From Psococerastis gibbosa (taxonomy: Eukaryota > Arthropoda > Insecta > Psocodea > Psocidae): a stretch of DNA of 64,000 bases. Below, one piece after another: positions 21,238-32,482 of the stretch. The stretch lies in assembly GCA_963971405.1 (NCBI GenBank), contig OZ020491.1:9046855-9110854 (forward strand), in the 5' to 3' direction. Each line of letters opens with the position of its first letter. Position 1 is the first letter of the stretch. The notes beneath the pieces were generated by a model. It was given only the letters and a program-made list of their open reading frames with translations, was not told the DNA's origin and did not search any database. Both the position numbers and the translations under genes were made by a program.

Positions 21238-21395
21238 TTCAACCCCTGAGAAAAATGGGGTTTATACTAATACAAGTTTCGTAGGGTTTCGTAGTCTAAG
21301 TTAATTTTTTTATAGCGATTTTCTGGGATTTACTAATTCTAGTTATAGAACGTTGTTATAACAAGTTTGGGTAAAACGCTAAGTTTATGTATTTG
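21238..21395. repeat. Second copy of the 3508-3845 inverted-repeat family (one arm)
   Basis: TTTATACTAATACAAG, TTTCGTAG, AAGTTAATTTTTTTA and GATTTACTAATTC are the inverse of the left arm at 3508-3660, in the same order. Confidence 0.6.
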
Positions 21396-21399
21396 GTTG

Positions 21400-23225
21400 T
21401 TTAACAACCCCTGAGGTAACATTGTTTGCCTCTGGAATTCGCTCGAGACCACCGAGCGGATTACAATTTTATGACTACCGCTAGCGCCAGAATATGAAAG
21501 TTAACACCAGAAAGCAAAAGTCTGGTAGTCTAAGAATGTAGATACTAGCTTTAAGCTACTACGGCAAAAGAAAAATTGACCTCAATCTTCGGGATTACCA
21601 CACCTCATGTTATTTTTTTTTACAAATCAAATTCAATAATTGTTGCCAATCTGTGTTGTACATAATTTATCGTCCATCAAAATGCTCAGAAAAATGTCTT
21701 CTGTGTGCCCTGATATTTTAAAAAACGATTACATTTCATGAGATCATAGACTTTTAAACTTATCAGTCTTTCCCCCTCTCGAAGTATGTTAATAAGCCTC
21801 GCGGTATTGGCGCCCTTGATTATGAGTTCGTAACATAAATAAGTATCTTATCCCTATCAGCCTCAACTTATATTTCAGTTAAACAGTACAATGTTTACAT
21901 TATTCGAAGGTTCAAACCCAAGGTCAAATAATGTCAGACACTGTCGAGACTATTGCTAGTTTTTGATATATTCATAATACTCAACAAAATTCCAATGTAT
22001 TGCAATAAAATCGGTAGGACTAGTTTTCGTGTACCCTTGAACGTATTTTCCACTTTTTAATTAATCCATTGAAGACCGGGAATATAAGTAGGTCAAGGTG
22101 AAGCTATCCATATTTACTGTTCGTTACTAATAGTTCAAATTATTTTTCAAATTAACGACCAAATCAGAATTTTTTCTGCGAAATCATGTACAAACCAAAA
22201 TCTCACTGTCCCAGGAAAACAGACGGCTACAAAAGTGAACGAAGCAATAACCAATCTGTCTAGGTTAGTCGGCAAAATACCTAATAACTACAATGTCAAT
22301 GTTTTTCCAATGAAATAAAGCATAGCCCCAAGTTATTTAGCTGCAAATTTCATTGAAAAGTTACATTTAGTAAAAATTCCTTCGGTATCTAACGGTTTAC
22401 ACATGATTTAAAAGAAACCCAAGGCATGGTCGGCCTGCTGTCCAGCTGCAGTTATTTTTATATAATAATTTGACTGTACTTACGGTATTGCAGCGGTTAA
22501 ATTTGGAATCCAAAGATGCCGGTGGAACTACCGTTTACTCTGAGCACAGAAATAGCGCAGAAAATAGTAAATTAACAGAGGAAATTGAGGAAGAATAGCA
22601 AATAACACACGTGTTGTTTTTGTTACTTGAAATCGCAAACACAAGATGGCTGATTTCTATCTACTACGTAAGTCATTTGAAAGTCCTTAGTTTAATCATT
22701 TTTTTCTTTGGATGTCCAAATTTCGTTCTTTTTGCTTTAAAATATTTATAAATTATTTTTTAAAGTGAGATTAAGTCTAAAATTTATTCAACTATGCATA
22801 TTTTAAGTCATTGTTAGCCTGAATTTGACAAATGGCAAAAGGTAATGTGGGGACCACTTAGTCCCACAAAGTCATTCATAGACTGCTATCTACTGGCAGA
22901 AACAAATAGTAGTGAAGTGTGTACTTCGGCCGTTTGGTTTTAGAAATCAATGCAGTTCATTATGGCGCGAAAGTTTCTTTCAAAAACTTAGTATTGTATA
23001 GGTTTTATTCGAAAATCACATTTTCGGTTGCTTTGTAAAAAGAACAACGAATGGCGAATTATTTCATATGGAAATTTCAACGATGCAAGCATTCTCCTAT
23101 GGCATGTAGGTACCGTACGAAGGATGTTCATTGCCGCACAATAGAATCGTTTCATACCTACCTTAAGAAATATTTGTTCTTTTCTGTTTGTGTACAGATT
23201 ATAGGAAATTGGCAGCCCGAAATTT
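21400..23225. other. AT-rich intergenic DNA
   Basis: 21600-21730 shares short blocks with 12960-13010 and 13180-13215. Otherwise no gene, RNA or element end is recognised in about 1.8 kb. Confidence 0.4.
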
Positions 23226-23230
23226 AATAC

Positions 23231-23531
23231 TTTTTATTTTTTATTTAATTAACTAAGCATGTTATTAAAGATTTGGCTCATCAAAGTTGTAGAAGACTAC
23301 TTCATGCATCACATAATAAGGTATTTTTAGTTTTCGAAATTGTAGTATTTTTAAAAAAATCGATAATATTTGAAAAGTTATTGTTTATAAAATATTTGCA
23401 TGTTTCTGAAAAAACTACCATTTCGAAAATTAAAAACATCTTATAATATGATGGATGATGTAGTCTTCTACAACTTTGATGAGCCAAATCTTTAATAACA
23501 TGCTTAGTTAATTAAATAAAAAATAAAAAAA
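23231..23531. repeat. 300-bp palindromic MITE
   Basis: Arms of about 130 bp: left 23231-23360, right 23402-23531, with about 90% match in the outer 70 bp (TTAACTAAGCATGTTATTAA and GGCTCATCAAAGTTGTAGAA on the left; their inverses on the right). The loop is about 40 nt. It directly abuts the repeat B copy beginning at 23549. Confidence 0.85.
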
Positions 23532-23548
23532 TTTAAACTCCATTTTTA

Positions 23549-24407
23549 AAGAACCGGTCCGAGCTCGAACATGCTTTCCAATTTATCAAAATTAGTAGGT
23601 AGGGAAAATGAGTAATTTCTTGGTAAATAATTTTCCTATGGTTAAATTTCCGATATCTCGGGGGGGGGGGGGGGCTGTCCACCTGACGTCACTCGTGGTG
23701 AGGTCAATTCTAGATGGGTCAGACCAACACATCACCACACAGCAATACTGGCAGGGCACGCAATGCGTTTGAGCGTGAATTTTCCATCATTTAAAAAAAA
23801 ACATTTTTTTTACAAAACCAAATACTTTTCTGGGAAAGCAGCCTGTCCGGTTTCGTTACTCAATTTAACACCTAAAACATGCCTGAAGGTAGAAATCATC
23901 GATAGAAAGGTTTCGCAGAAAAATTATTTTTTAGTCATTTTTCATTAAAATTTAGTTATTTTTATTTTTTTACCCCCAGAAGCAACCTATCAAGGGGCAA
24001 GAGACCCCACTCATTTCGTTAATATTAATAACGAATACAATATATGTGAATTTAAAAGAAATCGTTGGAGCCGTTTTTGAGAAATAATTTTTTTAGACGT
24101 TTTTTTGGAGTTTTTTGAAAATAAAACCCCCCCAAATTAAGTTAGCCCCAAATAAAAAAAAGCTCCCGAGGTATGATTTTTGTGAACCTACATGCCGAAT
24201 TTCATCAAGATCGACCGAGTAGTTTGCCCGGAGATCGACGCACAGACAGACAGAACGAACGACAGACAGAGAGACATTTCGTAAAAACCACTTTTTTGTG
24301 TTCCTGGGACCTCAAAACGTGTAAATCCGTTGAAATCTCGGGATGGAAAATTTCGACCGTCACAAAGCTTTCCTTATAGGCTACTACGTATAAATTGGAA
24401 AGCAATA
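23549..24407 (-). repeat. 0.85-kb repeat B, full copy (reverse)
   Basis: GAACCGGTCCGAGCTCGAAC at the left end, G15 at 23660-23674 next to CCACCTGACGTCACTC, a GACAGACAGA microsatellite at about 24243-24272, and TACGTATAAATTGGAAAGCA at the right end. No open frame is shared with other copies. Confidence 0.88.
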
Positions 24408-24411
24408 AATT

Positions 24412-24810
24412 ACATTTTTCGTTCGATGTTACAATTTTTATACGTATATATTTTATTGGTGGTTCAGTTCACACGAGTATTTGTACTATTATATACCTAA
24501 TATTATTAAACATTATATTGTATTATTGACGGAAAACCCCCTCTTAAAATTCATGGGTACGGCTTTGCCTAGAAGCATATCACTTATTATGTAGCCATCA
24601 AGGGTAGACTCTTGACCTTGAGTCGAATTGAAGTTGGCTGGCTACGCAGGTGGGCGAAATAAGCCTGTTGAAACATGCCATTCGTGGAATCCCCACAACT
24701 CGCTGGCTCGGCGCAGAGCCACTTGCAGACGGGGTGGCCAAATTAGTCCATCTGAATTTCTTAATTATTAATAATTTCTTAAACAATAGATAACTAATTC
24801 TAAGAGTTAC
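24412..24810. other. Short gap, nothing recognised
   Basis: AT-rich. The block GTCGAATTGAAGTTGGCTGG at about 24621 is not matched elsewhere in the window. Confidence 0.3.
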
Positions 24811-24811
24811 A

Positions 24812-24962
24812 TAAATAAGGATTTTTTATTCAATTACTAAGCCAACCCAGTTGAGTTAGGGCTATAAATTTACACCTACACTCAACTAGGAAGGCCCCGG
24901 ACCGCCTGCTTTACATGCCCTCCGAAGCATAGCCAGAAAATGTAGCCAGTGTGGTGCTACAT
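24812..24962 (-). mobile_element. SINE 1, reverse copy, 5' end missing
   Basis: Reads (inverted) the tail, AATTGAATAAAAAATCC, a TTGGCTTAGTAATTG block, GGGCATGTAAAGCAGGCGG and CTGGCTACATTTTC. It stops before the B and A boxes. Confidence 0.8.
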
Positions 24963-25017
24963 ATTTTATAACACCTTAAATATTGATGATTATGTACCTA
25001 CCATATTATTAAAAAAT

Positions 25018-25880
25018 AACCGGTCCGAGTTTACCCGAACATGCTTTCCAATTTATCAACATTAGTAGATAGAGAATATGAGTAATTTCAGGGTAAATAA
25101 TTTTCCAGTGGTTACATTTCCTATCTCTCGGGGGGGGGGGGGGGGGGGGGTGGTCCACCTGACGTCACTGGAAGTGAAATAAATTCTAGATAGGTCAGAC
25201 CACCAACACATTAATTACCACACAGCAATAATGGCAGGGCACGCAATACATTTGAGCGCGAATTTTCTATCATTTTTTCAAAAAAAATATTTTTTGTGCA
25301 AAACCAAATATTTTTTTGGGAAAGCAACCTATCCGGTTTCGTTACTAAATTTAACACCTAAAACATGCCTGAAGGTAGAAATCATCGATAGAAAGGTTTC
25401 GCAGAAAAATTATTTTTTAGTCATTTTTCATTAAAATTTAGTTATTTTTATTTTTTTAACCCCAGAAGCAAACTATCAAGGGGCAAGCGAACCCCCGCAT
25501 TTTGTCAACATTAATAACGACTACAATATATGAGAATTTAAAAGAAATAGTTTGAGCCGTTTTTGAGAAATAATTTTTTTATAAGTTTTTTTGGAGTTTT
25601 TTGAGAATGAAACCCCCCCCCCCCCAAATTGAATTGACCCAAAATAAAAAATGGTCCCGAGGTGTGATTTTTGTAAACCTAGGCCTACATGCAAAATTTC
25701 ATCAAAATCGATCCAGTAGTTTGCCCGGAAATTGATGCACAGACAGACAGACATTTCGTAAAAACCACTTTTTTGGGTTCCTGGGACCTCAAAACGTGTA
25801 AATCCGTTGAAATCTCGGAATCGAAAATTTCGACCATCACAAAGCTTTCCTTATACTACGTATAAATTGGAAAGCAATAA
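25018..25880 (-). repeat. 0.85-kb repeat B, full copy (reverse)
   Basis: Same order as 23549-24407. Here the G tract is 21 nt (25130-25150) and a C13 tract lies at 25613-25625. The right end is TACGTATAAATTGGAAAGCA. By eye the interior matches the 23.5-kb copy at well over 85%. Confidence 0.88.
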
Positions 25881-25949
25881 TAATAAACATTTAAATTTAT
25901 AGAAATTGCAGAGGGGGGTTAACACATTATGACATGTAATGTATTGCAA

Positions 25950-26125
25950 TGGACTTTGACTTTCACCCGAAGGGTTGTTGGTTCGAGTTACATTTTCTGG
26001 CCATGCTTCGGAGGGCATGTAAAGCAGGCGCCAGGCGGTCCCGGGCTTTCCTAGTTGAGTGCAAGAGAGGGCTTTAAAGCCCGAACTCTGCTAGGTTGGC
26101 TTAGTAGTAGAACAAAAAAATTCAT
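25950..26125 (+). mobile_element. SINE 1 copy
   Basis: ACTTTCACCCGAAGG, B box GGTTCGAGT, ACATTTTCTGGCCATGC and a body with a short internal duplication (GGCGCCAGGCGG), then AGGTTGGCTTAGTAGTAGAA. The A box is degraded, and CCCACACTGGCT after the B box is deleted. Confidence 0.8.
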
Positions 26126-26260
26126 TATATATTTTATTATTATTTTTTATGTAATTGTAATATTGTAATTTTATTTAATAAAAAAAAAATGTTGGCTAAC
26201 CCTGTTCACCCGACCACTTGGTCTAGCTCTTGAGTCCCGGTCACTCACCCCACCTCAGTC

Positions 26261-26412
26261 AACTGCTACCCCTTGCGCATGGTGGGCCGCCCATTGTCCA
26301 CGGCTTCACGGCGCGGCGCCCCGCTCATGCCTCAAGCTACTGTGCATTTTGGAACCTCTGACTATTATGAGCTTGAATACCTACCATCTGCTTCATCTTA
26401 TGGGCCCTTTAC
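26261..26412 (+). CDS. Candidate coding exon of unknown gene
   Basis: G+C-rich segment in AT-rich DNA. The left side has an acceptor-like CACCCCACCTCAG (ending 26260) and the right side a strong donor AC|GTAAGT (intron from 26413). One frame is open throughout, with ATG at 26279 (MVGRPLSTASRR...) and a second at 26327 (MPQATVHFGTSDYYELEY...). It ends in phase 2. Composition is protein-like (Ser, Pro, Tyr, Gly), but I do not recognise the family. The next exon is unproven; the frame of 27906-28117 that fits phase 2 is open for about 55 codons. Confidence 0.4.
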
Positions 26413-26951
26413 GTAAGTTTTTTGCATTCCTATTTATTTGTCAATACGGATTCGCAGAATGCAGGCTGCAGAAAGTGTATTAATTTATGCTGTTTGTTCT
26501 AATGCGTCACATGGCATTTTAGGGTTGTTATACCATTTAAATCTAATAACAAAAGTGCTGCCAGCTCTCGTGCTTGTCCGAAGCCATATTGAATTGTTTT
26601 CGGTCACATTAAAAATACTCACTGGTAGACCTGAAAAAAAAGTTGGATATGGTGGACCTGTGTGCAGAGGTATTGAACTTGGACTACGAGTGTAGTGTAG
26701 CCAGGGAACTCGGTTGTGTTCAAAGATTGAGTATATTCGACCACTCTCCGATTAATAACGATTGTTTTTGTAATTATAAGGGCAAGCTCCCACCACAGGG
26801 TGCACTCATTGTGGCCTTTCTGGTATTAAATTTAGTGATTGTATTATGTTTTTTTTTAAAATTAATAAATACCTACTCATACTCATACCTACCTACCTAT
26901 ACATTTTCTGGTTATTTACGTGCTTATGATTTTTTAATTAATTAATAATTA

Positions 26952-27234
26952 ACTGATTTCAAGGTTCGGGTGAAGAGGGCTCTCATATGTAGGGCATACT
27001 ATTCCCTGACTGAGGCATTGGAGGATAGGCTGGGGGAGTTATAATTATAATTATGTTAATATTATAATTTTATTATTTAATTATAATATAATTGTGTTAA
27101 TATTTGACAAGGATCTTTATCGGCTACTTATTATATTATATTCAACTTAGGACATAATAATTGATTTAAAAAAATGACTTAATGTATGCCATATATGGTG
27201 CTAACATTTAAATACACGATTGATTGATTGATTG
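26952..27234 (+). pseudogene. Non-LTR retroelement 3' end with GATT tail
   Basis: Codons 26952-27044 read DFKVRVKRALICRAYYSLTE and a few more residues, then TAA. This resembles the extreme C-terminus of jockey/LOA-type RT proteins (basic helix, then AYYS..E). About 170 nt of AT-rich 3' UTR follow, ending in GATTGATTGATTGATT (27215-27230). Everything upstream is lost. Confidence 0.55.
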
Positions 27235-27378
27235 GCCGCATACCCGGTCCCACCGAATGAGTAATTTGTTGTTGCTGGATTAAAGGAGTTTAGGAAGAAT
27301 ACAGCTTGATAGCGTGGTGAATCCACGAAGAATAATATTCCAATTTTTCGTATTAGTGAATGAATATATTAGGACATT

Positions 27379-27556
27379 CAAGGCCGTAGCCAGGAGTTTT
27401 TTTTTTTTTTTGGGGGGGGGGTTCAGCAATTTCATTGGATGTAACATAGTAGTTTTTATTTCTCCTCTCAAAATCCGATTCTATCTAGTATCAATTCATT
27501 TCATTTCGAGGGGGGGGGGGGGTTAACCCCATAAACCCCCCTTGGCTACGGCCTTG
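27379..27556. mobile_element. hAT-like poly-G MITE, perfect 8-bp target duplication
   Basis: Target duplication AGGACATT at 27371-27378 and 27557-27564. Terminal inverted repeats CAAGGCCGTAGCC / GGCTACGGCCTTG are perfect. The interior has a T run followed by about 10 G near 27411-27421 and about 15 G near 27510-27523. Length 178 bp, no ORF. Boundaries are secure from the duplication. Confidence 0.92.
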
Positions 27557-27599
27557 AGGACATTATACCCACATACAGGACAATACAATATTAGAGTAG

Positions 27600-27900
27600 A
27601 GATACAGTATATGTGTTCGGCACCGTAGGCTATACTATACAAATAAATAAACACAAATATGTACAATTTGGACAAAAATGTCCAATACCCAACCTTTAAA
27701 GTTTAACTAGTTTAAGGACTCCATGAACTCACTTATTACGGAGTAAGTCTACAGTATTTTAATATATCGTCGGGGTAGGACTGACTCTAGGTGTCCAAGG
27801 CCACCCCTGGATGCGTCTTTGTGCCTGTCACTAGTGACTAGAACTGGTCAATATGATTTTATTGTAATAATTAAGTTAGGTACCTTTATTTTTTTTATAT
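27600..27900. other. Short gap, nothing recognised
   Basis: AT-rich, no element ends. It leads into a T-rich acceptor-like tract ending at 27905. Confidence 0.3.
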
Positions 27901-27905
27901 TTCAG

Positions 27906-28117
27906 ATGCCGTACCTACACGTTTGGGCCCACATGCCGACCGCATATTACGGTTACCTGCTGTTCTGAGTTTCTGAATTTGTCAGTCAGCTGCACCAAAT
28001 GCTGTTGGCCTTGTTGCAACACCTTACCATCGCATCGACTGTCGAGAGAAGCATAGCCTACTAACCAATTGCCACTTCCTGCTAATCTTTGGACACTTTC
28101 TAATCTAAGCAGCATTG
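27906..28117 (+). other. Exon-like segment (duplicated at 29069-29265)
   Basis: Preceded by a strong acceptor tract (TTTTTTTTATATTTCAG, ending 27905) and followed by a donor-like GAG|GTAAGC (28118). The frame starting one base in is open for about 55 codons and Cys-rich, but stops before the donor. The minus strand is also open for 66 codons. The ending CATTGAGGTAAGCGAC is shared with the segment at 29.2 kb. Could be a duplicated exon, a non-coding exon or a repeat. Confidence 0.3.
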
Positions 28118-28672
28118 AGGTAAGCGACTAAGAAAATATATTTAATAAGCCATCCACAGGCCTGTAGAGAGCTGATATATAAGTAAGGAAGTACAATATG
28201 TAGTTAAAAACGTACATTGAAACATTGAAAGTGAGGATTCCACCTCTTCCGGCATTGTTTTCGCTGCCTAATAAGGCCCGGTCCCCCATCGCTATAAAAG
28301 TAATAGGAAATATAGGTAGGGAATATTGGACGGCACCGTCATCTAACAATGCATGGCGGCGCCGTGAAGCATTCCTTACTGATACGTTTCAAGCGATGAT
28401 GGGACCCACCCTTTGTAAGTAATGCGTGGTCAATGCAATAATGACACCCCCCTCTATTTTACACTTGGTTTTAATGTTAGATCCAAGAAATATAATAAAA
28501 TAATAATAAAAATTAAAAATAATAGTAAATATATAAAGAAAAATTGGAAAGTGTGTTAGCCGACCTAAAGTCAGACTTAAATCGTATGTATATGAGGTAT
28601 GCTGTATAATACTTCAGTATAGAGTATAGAAATATAATAACTGGAACGGCGGGAGCCAAAATATCCCTTTTG

Positions 28673-28880
28673 GGGCACCCATTAACCATAAGCCAACTCT
28701 CAGAGTACCAACGTAAAAAATTTCGAAGTCTTACACAATGCAGCATAGCCGACCCGGTCAAAACTCTGCACTTAGCTTGTGCAGGCTATTTGCCCAGCGA
28801 AATTGCGTACTTATCTTGTGCTGGCTACACTAGCAGCCATATTGATAGCGGTCTACAGCCACGGGATGGCATAGAGTCAT
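28673..28880 (+). repeat. ~235-bp dispersed repeat A, copy 2
   Basis: Inverse partner of 402-637. The frame from 28670 reads KTLHLACAGY, LSCAGYTSSHID and LQPRDG, close to the other copy's translation. Confidence 0.6.
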
Positions 28881-28932
28881 AGACATTCCAAATAAATCGT
28901 ATATCTCTGTTCGAATAAATATTGGAGTGTAG

Positions 28933-28990
28933 GGGCCTATGTAAAGTAAAAGTAAAAAGTAAAAATAAATTTATTTCCTTCAAATTTTAG
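28933..28990 (+). repeat. AAAGT-type microsatellite tail
   Basis: GTAAAGTAAAAGTAAAAAGT resembles the 3' tail of the RTE-like element (51122-51140, inverted). It may mark another RTE 3' end with no coding part left. Confidence 0.35.
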
Positions 28991-29068
28991 TTTTTCAATG
29001 ATTTTAGAAGTACAATGTCAGTTGGATATGTAATCAGGGTAATTTACTCATTTTTTTATTTGTATAGG

Positions 29069-29265
29069 TACACACGACTAACTGCGGTCTAGATACTGTA
29101 TATCATGATGTTCTGTGCTGCGCCAACTGCACCGTCTGCCAGTCAATATGTGCTACTGCTGACCTCCACGATCCCCGCGCCATAGGGTGGAGCCATTGTC
29201 ATTGTCATTAGCTGCAGCTGGCATTTTCTGCCAAACTTTTGACACTTTCGAACCATTGAGGTAAG
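29069..29265 (+). other. Exon-like segment, relative of 27906-28117
   Basis: Follows TTTTTTTATTTGTATAG. The in-phase frame (V-H-T-T-N-C-G...) is open for about 47 codons and Cys-rich (CCANCTVCQSIC), ending at TAG near 29210. It ends with TTTCGAACCATTGAGGTAAG, paralleling 28105-28125. The matching donor-like ends are the best evidence that both derive from one duplicated unit. Confidence 0.3.
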
Positions 29266-29285
29266 CGACACATCTATGGAAATAT

Positions 29286-29720
29286 ACTAAGGCGCCCATT
29301 CCACATACGTACAACGTCAATGAAAATTATGAAATTGAAGGACATTTCAATTTCTCATTAATGGGGGCCATTCCATATGTTTTTCAAAAATTGACAATTT
29401 TCAATTGAAGCGTATGCGCCAAATTTTTGAAATTTGTTTCTTGAAATTGTATTTGTTTTCTTCGCCTTATTATTTAATCCTTATTATAATTTTTATACAG
29501 AAATGCTTTCTTTTTAGATAAATCAATTAAAATAGTTGTTCTTATCATATCTCATGACGCCATTTTTTAATTTTAGATTGTTTGTTTCATTGTTTGTGAT
29601 TTTACTCTATTATCAATTGATCATTGATCAATTTTAACAATGGCATGGAGTAAAATTGAAATGCCCTTCAATTTCATAATTTTCATTGACGTCGTACGTA
29701 TGTGGAATGGGCACCTTAGC
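29286..29720. mobile_element. TIR element F (CCATTCCACATACGT family), 435 bp
   Basis: Left TAAGGCGCCCATTCCACATA and the inverse of the right end, TAAGGTGCCCATTCCACATA, match through CGTACAACGTCAATGAAA and beyond. A third, internal inverted motif (CCATTCCATATG) lies at 29369. No transposase. Related palindromes are at 40958-41123 and 42419-42566. Confidence 0.8.
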
Positions 29721-29795
29721 CACATATAGACAGCATTTAGAGAGACAAAACTGTACTCTATGCAAGCTTCAGTTTTGCTAACGGCCTTACAAAGT

Positions 29796-30515
29796 GTTGT
29801 TTCTAACGCCTGTCTTCAACATTTCTGCTTTAAGCAACCCTGCCAGCCTGACGGGGGGAGTGAGTCTGTTTGTTAACTTAAGGCACCCCAGGGGCAGGCT
29901 CCTTCACCTTGGGGGAAAGGGGAGTTGGCTGAAAGGGTGCACCTCCCGATTATAGTGGATTCGGAACAACTTTGGGGAACATGGTAGTCACACGATTAAA
30001 TCGGAGGTGACCAGGGCTCGAAACGCATGTAGACAGACTGGTATAGTCTCAGCGCGTTATCATGTCCCACCATGTTCCCTTGCCAACGCTGTGCACCTTA
30101 CCAATTTTGCCGCAGTTTGAAACATGCTCTGCTCTAATGAATTCAACATGGTAAGGCCGTTGGCGTTACAAAGTTGAATCCACGAGAGCAGAGCGTGTTT
30201 CAAACTACGGCAAACTGGGTAGTATGCACAGCGTAGGCAGGGGGACATGATAACGCGCTGAGACTATACCATTCAGTCTAAGTGCGTGGGGAGTCCTGGT
30301 CACCTCCGAATTAATCGGGTGACTTTACTATGTTCCCCAAGTGGTTCGGAATCTACTGCAATCAGGTGGTCCACCCTGTCAGTTAACTCCCCTTCTCCCC
30401 GACGTGATGGAGTCTGCCCTTGGGGTGCCTCAAGTTAATTAACAGACTCAATCCCCTCGCCAGGCTGACAGGGTTGCTTAAAGCAGAAATGCTGCAAGCA
30501 GGCGTAGGAAACAAC
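29796..30515. mobile_element. 720-bp foldback element
   Basis: Two arms of about 345 bp are inverse along their length (left 29796-30140, right 30165-30515). Examples are GTTGTTTCTAACGCCTG versus CAGGCGTAGGAAACAAC at the outer ends and GTTTGAAACATGCTCTGCTC versus GAGCAGAGCGTGTTTCAAAC inside. Single-arm relatives lie at 10940-11165, 53223-53455 and 57695-58010. No coding frame. Confidence 0.85.
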
Positions 30516-30668
30516 AATATTAAATAATTTTGTTGTTGATAAATACACGGAATTTCTATCTATCTACCTGGGTCCCGACACATCCCATAAGACATCGATT
30601 CATTCTAAGCCTTGAGTATATACGCTATAATACATGCTTCATTATTTTTTTAATCGATTGTCTTACAG

Positions 30669-30891
30669 CTCTATACCCAACATCCTTCTCTGGAAACGCT
30701 TCCGACGCCCTCATCTGCTTCTGGGAACGCTTTCTATGCGACCGAAGGGGGCCATCCTCTTAATTGGTCAGCTTAATTGGCGCGTATGCGTGCATTATCT
30801 ACAGCAACGCAACGGTCCGGGTTGGGAGCAATGACGGGTGCGCAACGAAAAGACTACTGGCTAGGCCAAAAGACCAGCCCCGAAGCGGCCA
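30669..30891 (+). other. Exon-like segment of unknown gene
   Basis: Preceded by a strong acceptor (TTTTTTTAATCGATTGTCTTACAG, ending 30668) and followed by ATG|GTGAGT (intron from 30892). In the phase-0 frame, codons read a Ser/Thr/Pro-rich peptide (LETLPTPSSASGNAFYATEG) to a TAA at about 30774. The same frame then opens from ATG at 30783 to the donor. It could be a terminal exon, a first coding exon or a chance splice pair; no family is recognised. Confidence 0.3.
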
Positions 30892-30899
30892 TGGTGAGT

Positions 30900-31780
30900 T
30901 CTTCAAAATTGGCTAAATAAAATTTACAGTTGAACAATAGAGACTGTTTCGTTAGACACCTGGTTAGGAGATCACCAAAATTGAAAAATCGGGCGTTTTG
31001 GTCACGAGACAGTTAGTCTCTTTTCTTACAATAAATCGGAAGTGGGCAACGCATCTCCCGTTTCTGTAAATCATGACAGTGTATAAAAGTTAGGGAAGGG
31101 AAATCCCGCCAAAACGTTTTTTTAAATGTAAAACACCTTTATAGCCTGCACCACACATTAATCTACACCCAAATGATAGGCTATACCAGTTATATCGCAG
31201 CTATTGGCGTACTTTTCTTACAGTATCTAATTTGTCATAATTCAATGAAACAACGAAATAAACTTGTATCTCTTTGAGAAATAAAATTAAAAATACATTT
31301 CTTCCCATGTGATTAGTATGTGCCAGCCTTGATAACAATGAGGTTCTGTAGGGACAGTTTTGGTCTCTAGGTTCGCTGACGACAAACCGATATCCATATT
31401 ATTCAAAATGGCCGCCGTTTGCATGCGAAAACTAAGCTCTTAGCATCTAATTAATTCTTTTAATATTTTTTATAATATTTTTACTATGCCTGGACCTTAT
31501 TTTGCTGCATATAATTTAATATATATATTCTCCATGATTTATAGAAAAATATCACTTTAAAATAATACGTAATTAAAAATCATTATAAAATAGTATTGAG
31601 GCTTATGGAAAAATCAACGCTTTGATATCATTGCAATTGGTGCTGCCATCTACAAAATGACGCCACAAATGAACCCCATTGCACGCCAACAGTCAGAGTC
31701 GGGCCTGCATGTGCAATTTTATTTATTTTGCAATTTTGTGGTTTTAGTTTGGCTGTAGAGTAAGAGGTGGGCAGGAAACT
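30900..31780. other. AT-rich intergenic DNA, nothing recognised
   Basis: No gene-like composition, repeat boundary or RNA fold is seen. Confidence 0.35.
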
Positions 31781-31832
31781 TCTCCCCTGAACTCGCTACC
31801 AACGTTCTAGGGGATGAACAATGTCACCGGAG

Positions 31833-32021
31833 TCATCGCGTCAGCGTCGAGCACTCAGAACACGAGTTGGAGTCATAAGCATCGTCATCGCTACACTCTT
31901 CAAGCATTTTCTCTGCGTCACTCTCACCCTGAAGACCGCGGCGTACCCAAATCGAACTGCTGTAAGGACTGAGCATGGTGGCAGGACATTTAACCAGCAC
32001 AGTATCCATATACCACCTCAA
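31833..32021 (-). other. Acidic open frame, function unknown
   Basis: 62 codons ending with an acidic Ser-rich stretch (EECSDDDAYDSNSCSE). The composition is unlike random AT-rich translation and recalls the acidic N-terminus of some transposases, but no catalytic motif or partner frame is nearby. The plus strand is open over the same span, so this may be chance. Confidence 0.2.
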
Positions 32022-32029
32022 AGGTACTA

Positions 32030-32480
32030 ATTTTAATTTTTCTCTATGCTTAAGTGTTTCCGAGTATCTATTATTATTTCTACCGCATTACTACTGCTTA
32101 TACAAACCCCATAAGTACCGTACCTAATTAATATAATTGAAATTTAGTACGGGACATAAACATTTAAATCTTCGACTTCCATGTGTAGGCTACATAGACG
32201 TTTGTCTCTAACTACATTTAAGGAAAGTTGAACACCGGCCCGATCTCTGCATTGAAAGGCATTGTTAGCCTACAAAATTTCCATAAAGTATTCCTCATTA
32301 GCCAGGGCAAAGGTTTACAAAAAAACAAATAAAAACACACCCGATTACTTTACTTTATGTACCTGTAGGTACTGTGGTTCCGGGCTGATCGATGATTTTA
32401 AGTAGTTAGCGAAAAATTCTTAGTAGGGAAACAGTGAAACACTGAGCTGCTAGTATATATGCATAATTTGGTAGATAGTG
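32030..32480. other. Intergenic DNA, nothing recognised
   Basis: No frame or element boundary is seen. Confidence 0.35.
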
Positions 32481-32482
32481 AG

